Assembly: GCA_025356415.1 (NCBI GenBank) | Contig: JANXTB010000376.1 | Location: forward strand, 1-44,080 | DNA: 44,080 bases | From: Hyphomicrobiales bacterium | GTDB lineage: Bacteria > Pseudomonadota > Alphaproteobacteria > Rhizobiales > Beijerinckiaceae | Direction: 5' to 3' | Shown: positions 10,036-18,241 of the stretch, one piece after another | Layout: each line of letters begins with the position of its first letter | Position numbering within the stretch: position 1 is the stretch's first letter | Made by a program: the position numbers and the translations under genes | The notes under the pieces: generated by a model | The model's input: the letters and a program-made list of their open reading frames with translations, nothing else | What the model was told of the DNA's origin: nothing | The model's database searches: none

Positions 10036-11115
10036 ATGCCATCACTTCTGAACAAGACGTCGGCGCTCGCACTGGCGGGCGCCCTGCTGCTCTCCGCGCC
10101 CAGCGCCATGGCGCAGGAAATTCTGACGAGCCGCGCACCCGATCGCGACCAGCAATTGCTGGACGGCGCCAAGAAAGAAGGCCAGGTCGTTCTCTACTCG
10201 GCGGCCATCGTCAATCAGGCGCTGCGGCCGATGGCCGAAGCGTTCATGAAGAAATATCCCTTCGTGAAGGTGACTTACTGGCGCGCCGATACGGAAGAGA
10301 TCATCTCGAAACTCTCAGCCGAAGTGCGCGCAAAAAATGTCGTCGCCGATCTGGTCGAGGGCACGGGCGTCGGCGAACTCGCGGTTGAGTCAGGGCTCAC
10401 CGTGCCCTTCACGACGCCCGCAACCGACGCGCTTCCGGAAATGTACCGTGACCCGCGCGGCAATTGGGCCAGCACGCGCATCAGCTATTTCGGCCTCGCG
10501 TATAATACGAAGTTGGTGCCCGCCGATCAGGTTCCGAAAACCTACGAGGACCTGCTCGATCCCAAATGGAAAGGCAAGCTGTCGTGGCGCATCAACACGT
10601 CGAGCGGCACGCCTTTGTTCATCACCACCATTCGCCTGACGCTGGGTGAGGACAAGGCGAAGGAGTATTTCGACAAGCTGGCGCAGCAGAAGATCATCAA
10701 CTTCGGCTCGGGCAGTGCGCGCACGCTGGTCGATCGCGTCATCGCCGGTGAAATACCGATTGCGCTGAACATTTTCGCGCATCATCCCCTGATCAGCAAA
10801 GCCAAGGGCGCGCCGGTCAACACGCAGCTGCTCGGCCCCGTGCCTTCCACCGCCGGAACAATGGTCGTGCCCAAAGGCGTGCGCCACCCTTATGCCGCCA
10901 TGCTGCTCGCCGATTTCATCATCGCGAAGGAAGGCCAGAGCATTTTCGCGAAGGCGGAATATTTCCCCGTGCGCCCGGACGTCGCGCCGCTCGAGACGCT
11001 CGCGCCTGTGGTGCCGAAGGTCGCTGGCGTGCAGGAGCTTTTCGTCAGCTCCGAAAAGCTCAATCGTTATTACGAAAGCTCGCAGAAAATCTTCGAGGAC
11101 AAGTTCCGGCAATAA
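10036..11115 (+). CDS. ABC transporter substrate-binding protein, close paralogue of 7725..8804
   Basis: Leader MPSLLNKTSALALAGALLLSAPSAMAQ; KKEGQVVLYSAAIVNQALRPMAEAFMKKYPFVKVTYWRADTEE. Confidence 0.92.
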   Translation: MPSLLNKTSALALAGALLLSAPSAMAQEILTSRAPDRDQQLLDGAKKEGQVVLYSAAIVNQALRPMAEAFMKKYPFVKVTYWRADTEEIISKLSAEVRAKNVVADLVEGTGVGELAVESGLTVPFTTPATDALPEMYRDPRGNWASTRISYFGLAYNTKLVPADQVPKTYEDLLDPKWKGKLSWRINTSSGTPLFITTIRLTLGEDKAKEYFDKLAQQKIINFGSGSARTLVDRVIAGEIPIALNIFAHHPLISKAKGAPVNTQLLGPVPSTAGTMVVPKGVRHPYAAMLLADFIIAKEGQSIFAKAEYFPVRPDVAPLETLAPVVPKVAGVQELFVSSEKLNRYYESSQKIFEDKFRQ

Positions 11116-11130
11116 GGAAAACAACAGCCC

Positions 11131-12873
11131 GTGACGACCCAGATCGAAGAACCCCGGCGTCCCACCCTGCCTTGGCCAGCGCTTCGCTGGCCCGAAAACC
11201 TGCGCGTGTCGCCGCTGGTTTTGCTCCTGATCGCCGTCCTGCTGATCGCAGTCGTGCCGCCGGCTCTCTTCCTCATCAACGCCAGCCTGCATGAAACCCT
11301 GCCCGACGGCGCCAATGGCGCCTTCACATGGCGCTTCTACCAGCAACTCGTGTCGGGCCGCTTCTTCCTGCCGAGCCTCGTCAACACGATGATCTACGCC
11401 TGCGGCTCAGCCGTGATTGCTATTTCCATCGGCACCGTGCAGGCGCTGATCGTCGAACGCACCAATACGCCCGGCCGCAAACTGGCGTTCCTGGCCGCCA
11501 TCATCTCGCTCGGCGTACCGCATATTCTCTACACAGTCGCGTGGCTGCTGCTGCTCGGGCGTTCGGGTCCGGTGAACGATCTCCTCTCGAGCCTTTTCAA
11601 CACCACGCAGGCGCTCGATGTCTATTCGCTCTGGGGCATGATGCTGATCGAGGGTATTGGCTTCGTGCCGCTGACCTTCCTGCTGATGTCCGCCGTGCTG
11701 CGCTCCACCGACGCCTCCTTCGAGGAAGCCGCGATGATGTCGGGCGCCAGCCCCGTGCGCGCCTTCGCCAGCGTCACCTTGCGGATGGCTCTGCCCGCGC
11801 TCGCCGGGCTCACGCTGCTGATTTTCGTGAAGGCCTTCGAATCCTTCGAAGTGCCTGCGCTGGTGGGCCTTGCCGGCAACGTCAATGTCATCACGACGAT
11901 GATCTATCAAAGCTCGCGTCATGCAGGGTCGCCTAATTACGGCGAGGCGGGCGCCTATTCCGTCTGCCTCATCATCATCCTGCTCGGGCTGATGTTCTGG
12001 CAAAGCCAATTGTCGCGGCACGCCAAGCGCTACCAGACGATTACCGGCAAGGGGTTCCGGCCGCGCGTCATCGATCTCGGCGGGTGGCGTTATGGCGCGT
12101 CGGCGCTTCTCGTCGGTTTATTCCTGATGGTGACGGTGATCCCCGTCGCCATGCTCGCCTTCACGTCGTTCCAGCCTTTTTACGGCGGCGTGTCGCTTGA
12201 ATCCTTCACACGGCTATCGCTGGAAAATTATCAGGCGCTGCTCGGCCCCGGCTCGTTCCGCGATTCGATTCTCAATACGCTGACGCTGGGCGCCATGACG
12301 GCGACGCTCGTCGTGCCCTTCACGGCGCTCTGCGCGTGGCTCGTCGTGCGCCGCGCGCCGGGCGCCTGGATCATCGACCAAATCGCCTCCGTGCCGCTGG
12401 TGTTTCCGGCGATCATCCTCAGCGTCGCGTTTCTCGATGTCTTCGTGAATTCATCGCTGCCGCTTTATGGCACGCTGTTGTCGGTGATCCTTGCCTCGTC
12501 GGTGCGCTACCTGCCGTACGGCATGCGCTACGCGGTCGCGGGCGCCATGCAGGTGCACACAGATCTGGAGGAAGCCGCGACCATCTCGGGCGCAAGCCGC
12601 GCGCGTGTGTTCTTCAAGATCCTCGCGCCGTTGCTCGCAGCAACGCTGATCTCGTCATGGCTGCTGATCTTCCTGCTCTCGGTGCAGGCCGTCTCGCTGC
12701 CGCTGCTGCTCGTTGGCCCCGGCTCGGAAGTGATGGCCGTGACACTGTTCGAGCTCTGGCAAAACGGACAGGTGACGGAACTCGCCGCCATGGGCGTGCT
12801 GTGGATCGCGCTGATGACCTGCGTTAGCGTGATGTTCCATATGCTGACGCGGCGCCACCAGCTGAGTGTCTGA
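11131..12873 (+). CDS. ABC transporter permease, fused two-domain (FbpB-like)
   Basis: 580 aa, two EAA-like loops (FEEAAMMSGASPVRAFASVTLRMALPA and LEEAATISGASRARVFFKILAPL), many TM segments. Confidence 0.92.
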   Translation: MTTQIEEPRRPTLPWPALRWPENLRVSPLVLLLIAVLLIAVVPPALFLINASLHETLPDGANGAFTWRFYQQLVSGRFFLPSLVNTMIYACGSAVIAISIGTVQALIVERTNTPGRKLAFLAAIISLGVPHILYTVAWLLLLGRSGPVNDLLSSLFNTTQALDVYSLWGMMLIEGIGFVPLTFLLMSAVLRSTDASFEEAAMMSGASPVRAFASVTLRMALPALAGLTLLIFVKAFESFEVPALVGLAGNVNVITTMIYQSSRHAGSPNYGEAGAYSVCLIIILLGLMFWQSQLSRHAKRYQTITGKGFRPRVIDLGGWRYGASALLVGLFLMVTVIPVAMLAFTSFQPFYGGVSLESFTRLSLENYQALLGPGSFRDSILNTLTLGAMTATLVVPFTALCAWLVVRRAPGAWIIDQIASVPLVFPAIILSVAFLDVFVNSSLPLYGTLLSVILASSVRYLPYGMRYAVAGAMQVHTDLEEAATISGASRARVFFKILAPLLAATLISSWLLIFLLSVQAVSLPLLLVGPGSEVMAVTLFELWQNGQVTELAAMGVLWIALMTCVSVMFHMLTRRHQLSV

Positions 12874-12890
12874 GGCGCCGCGCGCTTCTT

Positions 12891-14000
12891 CTAACGCTTC
12901 ATCGGCTCGCGCAATCCGGCGCGCTCCATGCGCGGCAGGAGTTCGTCGCGGATATGCGGGAAATCATCAATGTAGTTGATCATACCGCAAGCAAGGCCAT
13001 CAAGGCCCATTTCGTTGAGCTTCAGGAAAGTCTCCACGGCATCGTCGTAAGATCCCACCATAGGATAACCGGCGCCGCTGATGAGGCGCGCCTTCAAATC
13101 CGTCTGCTCCTTCATCCACGTGTTCAGCCGATTGCCGCGGAAGTCGGCCGCATAGGCGGCGGCTTCCCAATCGCCTTTCTCGTGCACGATGTAATGGTGA
13201 TAATCCTGCGCTTCCTTGCGGGTCTTGCGCACCATCAAATGGCAGCTCGCAAAAATGTTGCGTAATTGGCCCGGAGGCGCTGCAGCGCGGAAGCCGTCGA
13301 TCTTCGGCTTGAGCTCGTCGAGGTTCGGGATCGACGTGAACAGGCAATCCGCATTGCCGGCCGCGAACTCGCGCCCAGTCGGCGAATTGCCGGCGCTTAC
13401 GAGAATCGGCCGCGAGCCCCAATAGGGTTTCGGCTTGCCGAGCACGCCCTTCAGCTTGAAGATCTTGCCGTCGAAATCGAACGGCTCGTCCTCCGACCAG
13501 ATGCGCTTGACGATCTCGATCCATTCCTGGCTGTAGGCGTAGCGATCGTCATGCTCGCGCAGTTCGACGCCCATCATGCCGAACTCGACCGGGTTCCAGC
13601 CCGACACGATGTTCAGCCCGAAACGCCCGTGCCCGATGTGGTCGGCAGTGACCATCTGCTTGGCCGAAAACACCGGATTGCAGAAGGCGACATGCAGCGT
13701 GCCGAAGGTCGTGATGTCCTGCGTGGAGGCGAGCAGGCCGCAGGCCCATGTCAACGTCTCGAACGTCGTGCCCTGCGTATCGCTCTGGCCCTGATAGCCA
13801 TGCCAGCGGCCGATGGGCAGCAGGAATTCGAGGCCTGCTTCATCGGCGAGCCGAGCCGCGCGTACGTTATTGTCCCATGACGCATCCCAGCGCTCGGGGG
13901 CGAGCGTGAGGCTCAAACCGCCGGAACAATTCATGCCGAACAGTCCGAGCTTGAACTTGTTCTTGTTGTAGATACGGGTTTCGTCGCGATTGGCGGCCAT
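12891..14000 (-). CDS. LLM-class flavin-dependent monooxygenase (RutA/SfnG-like clade)
   Basis: Start at 14000 MAANRDETRIYNKNKFKLGLFGMNCSGG; HIGHGRFGLNIVSGWNPVEFGMMG; PILVSAGNSPTGREFAAGNADCLFT. Confidence 0.88.
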   Translation of the reverse strand: MAANRDETRIYNKNKFKLGLFGMNCSGGLSLTLAPERWDASWDNNVRAARLADEAGLEFLLPIGRWHGYQGQSDTQGTTFETLTWACGLLASTQDITTFGTLHVAFCNPVFSAKQMVTADHIGHGRFGLNIVSGWNPVEFGMMGVELREHDDRYAYSQEWIEIVKRIWSEDEPFDFDGKIFKLKGVLGKPKPYWGSRPILVSAGNSPTGREFAAGNADCLFTSIPNLDELKPKIDGFRAAAPPGQLRNIFASCHLMVRKTRKEAQDYHHYIVHEKGDWEAAAYAADFRGNRLNTWMKEQTDLKARLISGAGYPMVGSYDDAVETFLKLNEMGLDGLACGMINYIDDFPHIRDELLPRMERAGLREPMKR

Positions 14001-14168
14001 GTCGCCCCTCCTCCCCTGATCCGGCGCTCTGGTGGCGCCTGTGTCGCGCATGATAGCCGCACCGTGGGCGATTGCAAAAACTTGCCGAGCGTCCAGCGTC
14101 ATCCTAGTCTTGACCGATGTACGCCGCGCAAAGTTGGCGATGGCCCACGTGGGCCCGGGGAGGAACGC

Positions 14169-15410
14169 ATGGATTTGATCGCCGATCGCGGACGCCGCGT
14201 CAGTGTCGATGAACTCAATACGTCGAAGCTGCTCGCCCATGCCGCCGAGCAGGCGCGCGAGCGCAAGTACGAAGACATGATGATCGTCGATTGCGACGCG
14301 CATCATTATGAGAACGAGAGCTTCAGCGAAATTTTCGAATTCATGGAGAACGACGTTTTCAAGCAGCTGACCACCGGCGGCCGCTTGAAGAACGGCGTGC
14401 AGGCGCTGCTGCCGACGCAAATCGGGTATCAGGACATGGGCGGGCGCGTGACGCGCTATCCACTGCGCGGCAGCGAGAAAACCGACGCCGGAAAAATCCG
14501 CGACGTACAGCTCGGCGAGCGCTGGATGGACGCGATGGGCGTCGACTATTCGTGCCTGTTCCCGACCGGCATGCTCAACGTCGGCTTGCATCCGCAGAAG
14601 GAAATGGAAGTCGAACTTTGCTGGGCCTACAATCGCTGGCTCACCGAAGTCGTGCTGCCGGAAAACCATGGCCGTTTTTACACGCAGCTCGCGCTGCCGC
14701 TGTCCGATCCCGATGCGTCGCTGCGGCAAGTGGAAACATTCGGACATCGCAAGGGCGTCACCGGCTTCATGGTGACGACCGTGCGCACGCTTCCCGTGCA
14801 CGACAATTCGCTGATGAAAGTCTACCGCGCGATCGAAGAGCGCGGCCTGTCGCTGGCTTTCCACTCCGGTCCCAACTGGGGCGAGCCGGTGTTCAAGGGC
14901 TGCAACCGCTTCATCTCGGTTCATGCGCTCGGCTTCAGCTTCTACAACATCCTGCATTGCACGAACTGGGTCATCAACGGCATGGGCGAGCGCTTCCCCA
15001 AGCTGCCGGTGATCTGGATCGAGTCGGGTCTCGCATGGATCCCGTTCCTGATGCAGCGGCTCGACCACGAATACATGATGCGCCCGTCGGAAGCGCCGCT
15101 TCTGAAGAAGAAGCCGTCCGACTACATGCGTGACATGTTCTATTCGACGCAGCCGATGGAAATACAGGACATGGAAGCGCTGGAGACGACGTTCCGCATG
15201 ATGAACGCGGAAACGCAGCTCATGTACGCCTCCGATTATCCGCACTGGGACTTCGACCTGCCGTCGACGATCTACGATCTGCCGTTCCTGTCGGAAAAGG
15301 CCAAACATAATATTCTGGGCGGCACCGCCGCGCGGCTGTTCAAGCTGCCGCCACGCAATGAGAAGCAAAAAGCCAATCTCATTAAATATGGAAACTACAC
15401 GTCAGCCTGA
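14169..15410 (+). CDS. Amidohydrolase family protein (amidohydrolase 2/ACMSD-like)
   Basis: IVDCDAHHYEN, LAFHSGPNWGEPVF, YASDYPHWDFDLPSTIYDLPFLSEKAKHNILGGTAARLFKL. Confidence 0.9.
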   Translation: MDLIADRGRRVSVDELNTSKLLAHAAEQARERKYEDMMIVDCDAHHYENESFSEIFEFMENDVFKQLTTGGRLKNGVQALLPTQIGYQDMGGRVTRYPLRGSEKTDAGKIRDVQLGERWMDAMGVDYSCLFPTGMLNVGLHPQKEMEVELCWAYNRWLTEVVLPENHGRFYTQLALPLSDPDASLRQVETFGHRKGVTGFMVTTVRTLPVHDNSLMKVYRAIEERGLSLAFHSGPNWGEPVFKGCNRFISVHALGFSFYNILHCTNWVINGMGERFPKLPVIWIESGLAWIPFLMQRLDHEYMMRPSEAPLLKKKPSDYMRDMFYSTQPMEIQDMEALETTFRMMNAETQLMYASDYPHWDFDLPSTIYDLPFLSEKAKHNILGGTAARLFKLPPRNEKQKANLIKYGNYTSA

Positions 15411-15463
15411 CGTGAAGCCTGCAGGAACGCGCGCGAGACGCGTCCGGCCATAGGGAGGGGATA

Positions 15464-16483
15464 ATGGGCAAAGCCGCAGGCTGGCGTGCGTTCGTCTTTC
15501 TATGCGCCTGCGCAGCGGCGCTCAGTGCGCGGGCGCAGGACAGCGACTTCTACAAGGGCCGCACGATGGACATGTTCGTCGGCTCAGAAGCCGGCAGCGG
15601 CTATGATGCCTATGCGCGGCTTGTCGCAGCGCATCTGCCCAAGCAGATTCCCGGACGCCCGAATATTCTCGTAAAGCAAATGGTCGGCGCGGGCGGCATC
15701 GTCGCGACCAATTATCTCGCGCGCATCGCGCCGCGCGACGGCACCGCCATTGCGCAGGTGCAGAACACCGTTCCCTTCCAGCCGTTGATCGCGCCCGGCG
15801 GCGAACAGTTTGACGCGACAAAACTTGGCTACATCGGTTCGGCGAACAGTGAAGTAGCGCTGGCCTTCACCTGGGTCACCTCGCCGACCGCGACGCTCGA
15901 AGATCTGCGCAATCGCGAGACGATCATGGCCGGCGTCATCGGTTCGATCAGCGCCAATTACGCGCGTGCGCTCACCGATCTCGCGGGCGCGAAGATCCGG
16001 CTGATCACCGGCTACGCGAGCGCGGGCCAAGCGATGCTGGCGCTGGAGAAAGGCGAGATCGAGGGCTATCCGGCGTTGTTCTGGTCGACGTTCAAATCAA
16101 CCAAGCCCGACTGGCTCGCGCAAAAGAAAGTGCATCTGCTCGTGCAGCTCGCGCTGAAGAAGCATCCCGAACTGCCCGACGTTCCGCTGATCTTCGACGT
16201 CCTGCACACGGATGCCGACCGCGCCGCCGCCGAACTGCTTCTCGCCCCGCAACTCGCGGGCCGCCCTTTCATTACACCGCCCGGATTGTCGCCCGAGCGT
16301 CTCGCGCTGCTGCAGCGCGCCTTCGCTCAGATGATGAGAGATTCGGAGTTTCGGGCCGAGGCCGCGCGACGCAACATGGAAGTACAATTCACCTCGGGTG
16401 AAGAAATCGCCGCCGTCGTAGCGCGCGCTTATGCGAGCCCTGCGGACGTCATCGCGCGCGTGCGCCGCATCAGTGCGCCCTGA
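15464..16483 (+). CDS. Bug/TctC-family substrate-binding protein
   Basis: Leader ...CACAAALSARAQ; FYKGRTMDMFVGSEAGSGYDAYARLVAAHLPKQIPGRPNILVKQMVGAGG. Confidence 0.88.
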   Translation: MGKAAGWRAFVFLCACAAALSARAQDSDFYKGRTMDMFVGSEAGSGYDAYARLVAAHLPKQIPGRPNILVKQMVGAGGIVATNYLARIAPRDGTAIAQVQNTVPFQPLIAPGGEQFDATKLGYIGSANSEVALAFTWVTSPTATLEDLRNRETIMAGVIGSISANYARALTDLAGAKIRLITGYASAGQAMLALEKGEIEGYPALFWSTFKSTKPDWLAQKKVHLLVQLALKKHPELPDVPLIFDVLHTDADRAAAELLLAPQLAGRPFITPPGLSPERLALLQRAFAQMMRDSEFRAEAARRNMEVQFTSGEEIAAVVARAYASPADVIARVRRISAP

Positions 16484-16498
16484 TCTGGAGGAAACAGC

Positions 16499-17227
16499 AT
16501 GTCCTTTTCAACCTGGCGCGGCACTGTGGGAATTGTGCGCCCGACCTATCGTCCCGGCGGCATGGAGGAGCTGATCAAGATGCTTCCCGATGGCGTCGGC
16601 GTGATCCCGCTGTTCGCCGAAATCGAACGCGGCACGCAGGACGAGTTCAAGGAAGCCATCGTGCGCTATCGCAAGAAAGTCGCGAAGCTCGCGGAGATCG
16701 GCATCGATGTCATCAACCCCTCTGGCGCGCCGCCCTTCATGGTGCTGGGCTATGCGGGCGAGGCCGCGCTGATCAAGGAATGGGAGGCCGAGTACAAGGT
16801 GCCGGTTTTCACATCGGGCACCACGCATGTCGACGCCTTGCGCGCGCTGCAGGCGCAGCGCTTCGTCGGCTTCAGCTATTTCGGCGGCGCCATCAACGAT
16901 ATCTATGCGCAATATTTCCGCGACGCGGGACTCGATGTGCTCGACATGGTCGGCCTCGATGTGCCGTTCCAGAAGGTGCAGGAATATTCGAGCCACCTCA
17001 TCTACAGCTGGATTCGCGAGCACATGCGCAAGCATCCAACGGCGCAGGCGATCTACATGCTGGGACCCGCGTGGCGCACGCTCGACATCATCGAGCATCT
17101 TGAGCGCGATTGCCGCGTGCCTGTTGTCCACGCGATTCCCTCGCAATGCTGGGATATCCAGCGCCACCTCGGCCTGCGTCAGCCGGTGCCGGGCTTTGGA
17201 CGCTTGCTTGCGGAGATGGTGGAATGA
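16499..17227 (+). CDS. Asp/Glu racemase superfamily protein (maleate isomerase/arylmalonate decarboxylase-like fold)
   Basis: TLDIIEHLERDCRVPVVHAIPSQCWDIQRHLGLRQPVPGFGRLL matches the C-terminal pattern of AMDase/maleate isomerase as recalled. Confidence 0.75.
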   Translation: MSFSTWRGTVGIVRPTYRPGGMEELIKMLPDGVGVIPLFAEIERGTQDEFKEAIVRYRKKVAKLAEIGIDVINPSGAPPFMVLGYAGEAALIKEWEAEYKVPVFTSGTTHVDALRALQAQRFVGFSYFGGAINDIYAQYFRDAGLDVLDMVGLDVPFQKVQEYSSHLIYSWIREHMRKHPTAQAIYMLGPAWRTLDIIEHLERDCRVPVVHAIPSQCWDIQRHLGLRQPVPGFGRLLAEMVE

Positions 17228-18240
17228 AAGCGAAAACATTTCTTCGCGCGACGATTCTCGCCGTCATCGCGCTCGCCTCGCCTTCGCAAGCGGCTGATTT
17301 CTACGAGGGCAAGGTCGTCACCATCGTTGTCGGCTTCACGCCGGGCGGCACCTACGACCAGATGGCGCGGCTTTATGCGCGTCACATGCCGCGCTTCCTG
17401 CCCGGCAAGCCGACGATCATCGTGCAGAACATGCCCGGCGCCGGCAGCCTTGTCGCCACGACGCATCTCGCCAACAACGCGGCGCGCGATGGCACAGTGC
17501 TGGGCGTTGTCGGCGGCGGTACGGTTTGGGAATCGCTGCTGGGCAATCCGCAGGCGCGCTACGATCCCAAGACCTTCAACTGGATCGGCGGCAAGTCGCG
17601 CGACAACATCACCTGTCTCGTCTGGCACACGTCGCCGATCCGCACGATCGCTGACGCGATGAACAGCGAAGTCATCGTCGGCGCCACGGGGCCGGGCTCG
17701 CGCACCATGACCTTCCCCAAGGCGCTCAACGATATCGCGCATACGAAATTCAAGATCGTTTCGGGTTATCCCGGCGGCAATGAAATCACCATGGCGCTTG
17801 AGAAGGGCGAGGTCGGCGGCTATTGCGGCTGGGCGCTCGGCTCGCTGAAGCAACGCGCGCCGCAATGGTATGACGAGAAGAAGGTTCGCTTCCTCGTGCA
17901 ATTCGCGACCGCGCGCGACAAAGATCTGCAGGACGTGCCGCTCGCCGTCGATCTCGCGAAAACTCAGGCCGACAAGGACATCATGGAATTCCTGACGTCG
18001 GACGCCGTCCTCGCCTGGACGCTGCTGGCGCCGCCCGGCGTTCCTGCCGAGCGGGTGACGCTGCTGCGCGGCGCTTTTGAGGCTATGCTGCGCGATTCCG
18101 CAGCGCTCGCTGAAGCCGATCGCGAGAAACTGGAGATCGACCCGGTGCCGGGCGCAGAATTGCAGGCGCTTGTCGAAAAGCTTGCGCGCACCCCGCCTGC
18201 GACTCTGGAGGCGATCAAGCAGATCAACAGCGGCAAGTAG
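17224..18240 (+). CDS. Bug/TctC-family substrate-binding protein
   Basis: ATGA overlap with upstream gene; MKAKTFLRATILAVIALASPSQAADFYEGKVVTIVVGFTPGGTYDQMARLYARHMPRFLPGKPTIIVQNMPGAGS. Confidence 0.9.
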   Translation: MKAKTFLRATILAVIALASPSQAADFYEGKVVTIVVGFTPGGTYDQMARLYARHMPRFLPGKPTIIVQNMPGAGSLVATTHLANNAARDGTVLGVVGGGTVWESLLGNPQARYDPKTFNWIGGKSRDNITCLVWHTSPIRTIADAMNSEVIVGATGPGSRTMTFPKALNDIAHTKFKIVSGYPGGNEITMALEKGEVGGYCGWALGSLKQRAPQWYDEKKVRFLVQFATARDKDLQDVPLAVDLAKTQADKDIMEFLTSDAVLAWTLLAPPGVPAERVTLLRGAFEAMLRDSAALAEADREKLEIDPVPGAELQALVEKLARTPPATLEAIKQINSGK

Positions 18241-18241
18241 A

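Noticed and set aside
8474-10138. 554-aa minus-strand ORF antisense to the enolase gene
   Set aside because: Arg/Ala/His-rich translation with no recognisable family; the opposite strand encodes a clear enolase-superfamily protein.
12891-15368. 825-aa minus-strand ORF
   Set aside because: Only the C-terminal 369 aa (from ATG at 14000) reads as a real LLM protein; the rest is antisense to the amidohydrolase and low-complexity R/H/A-rich, typical of high-GC shadow ORFs.
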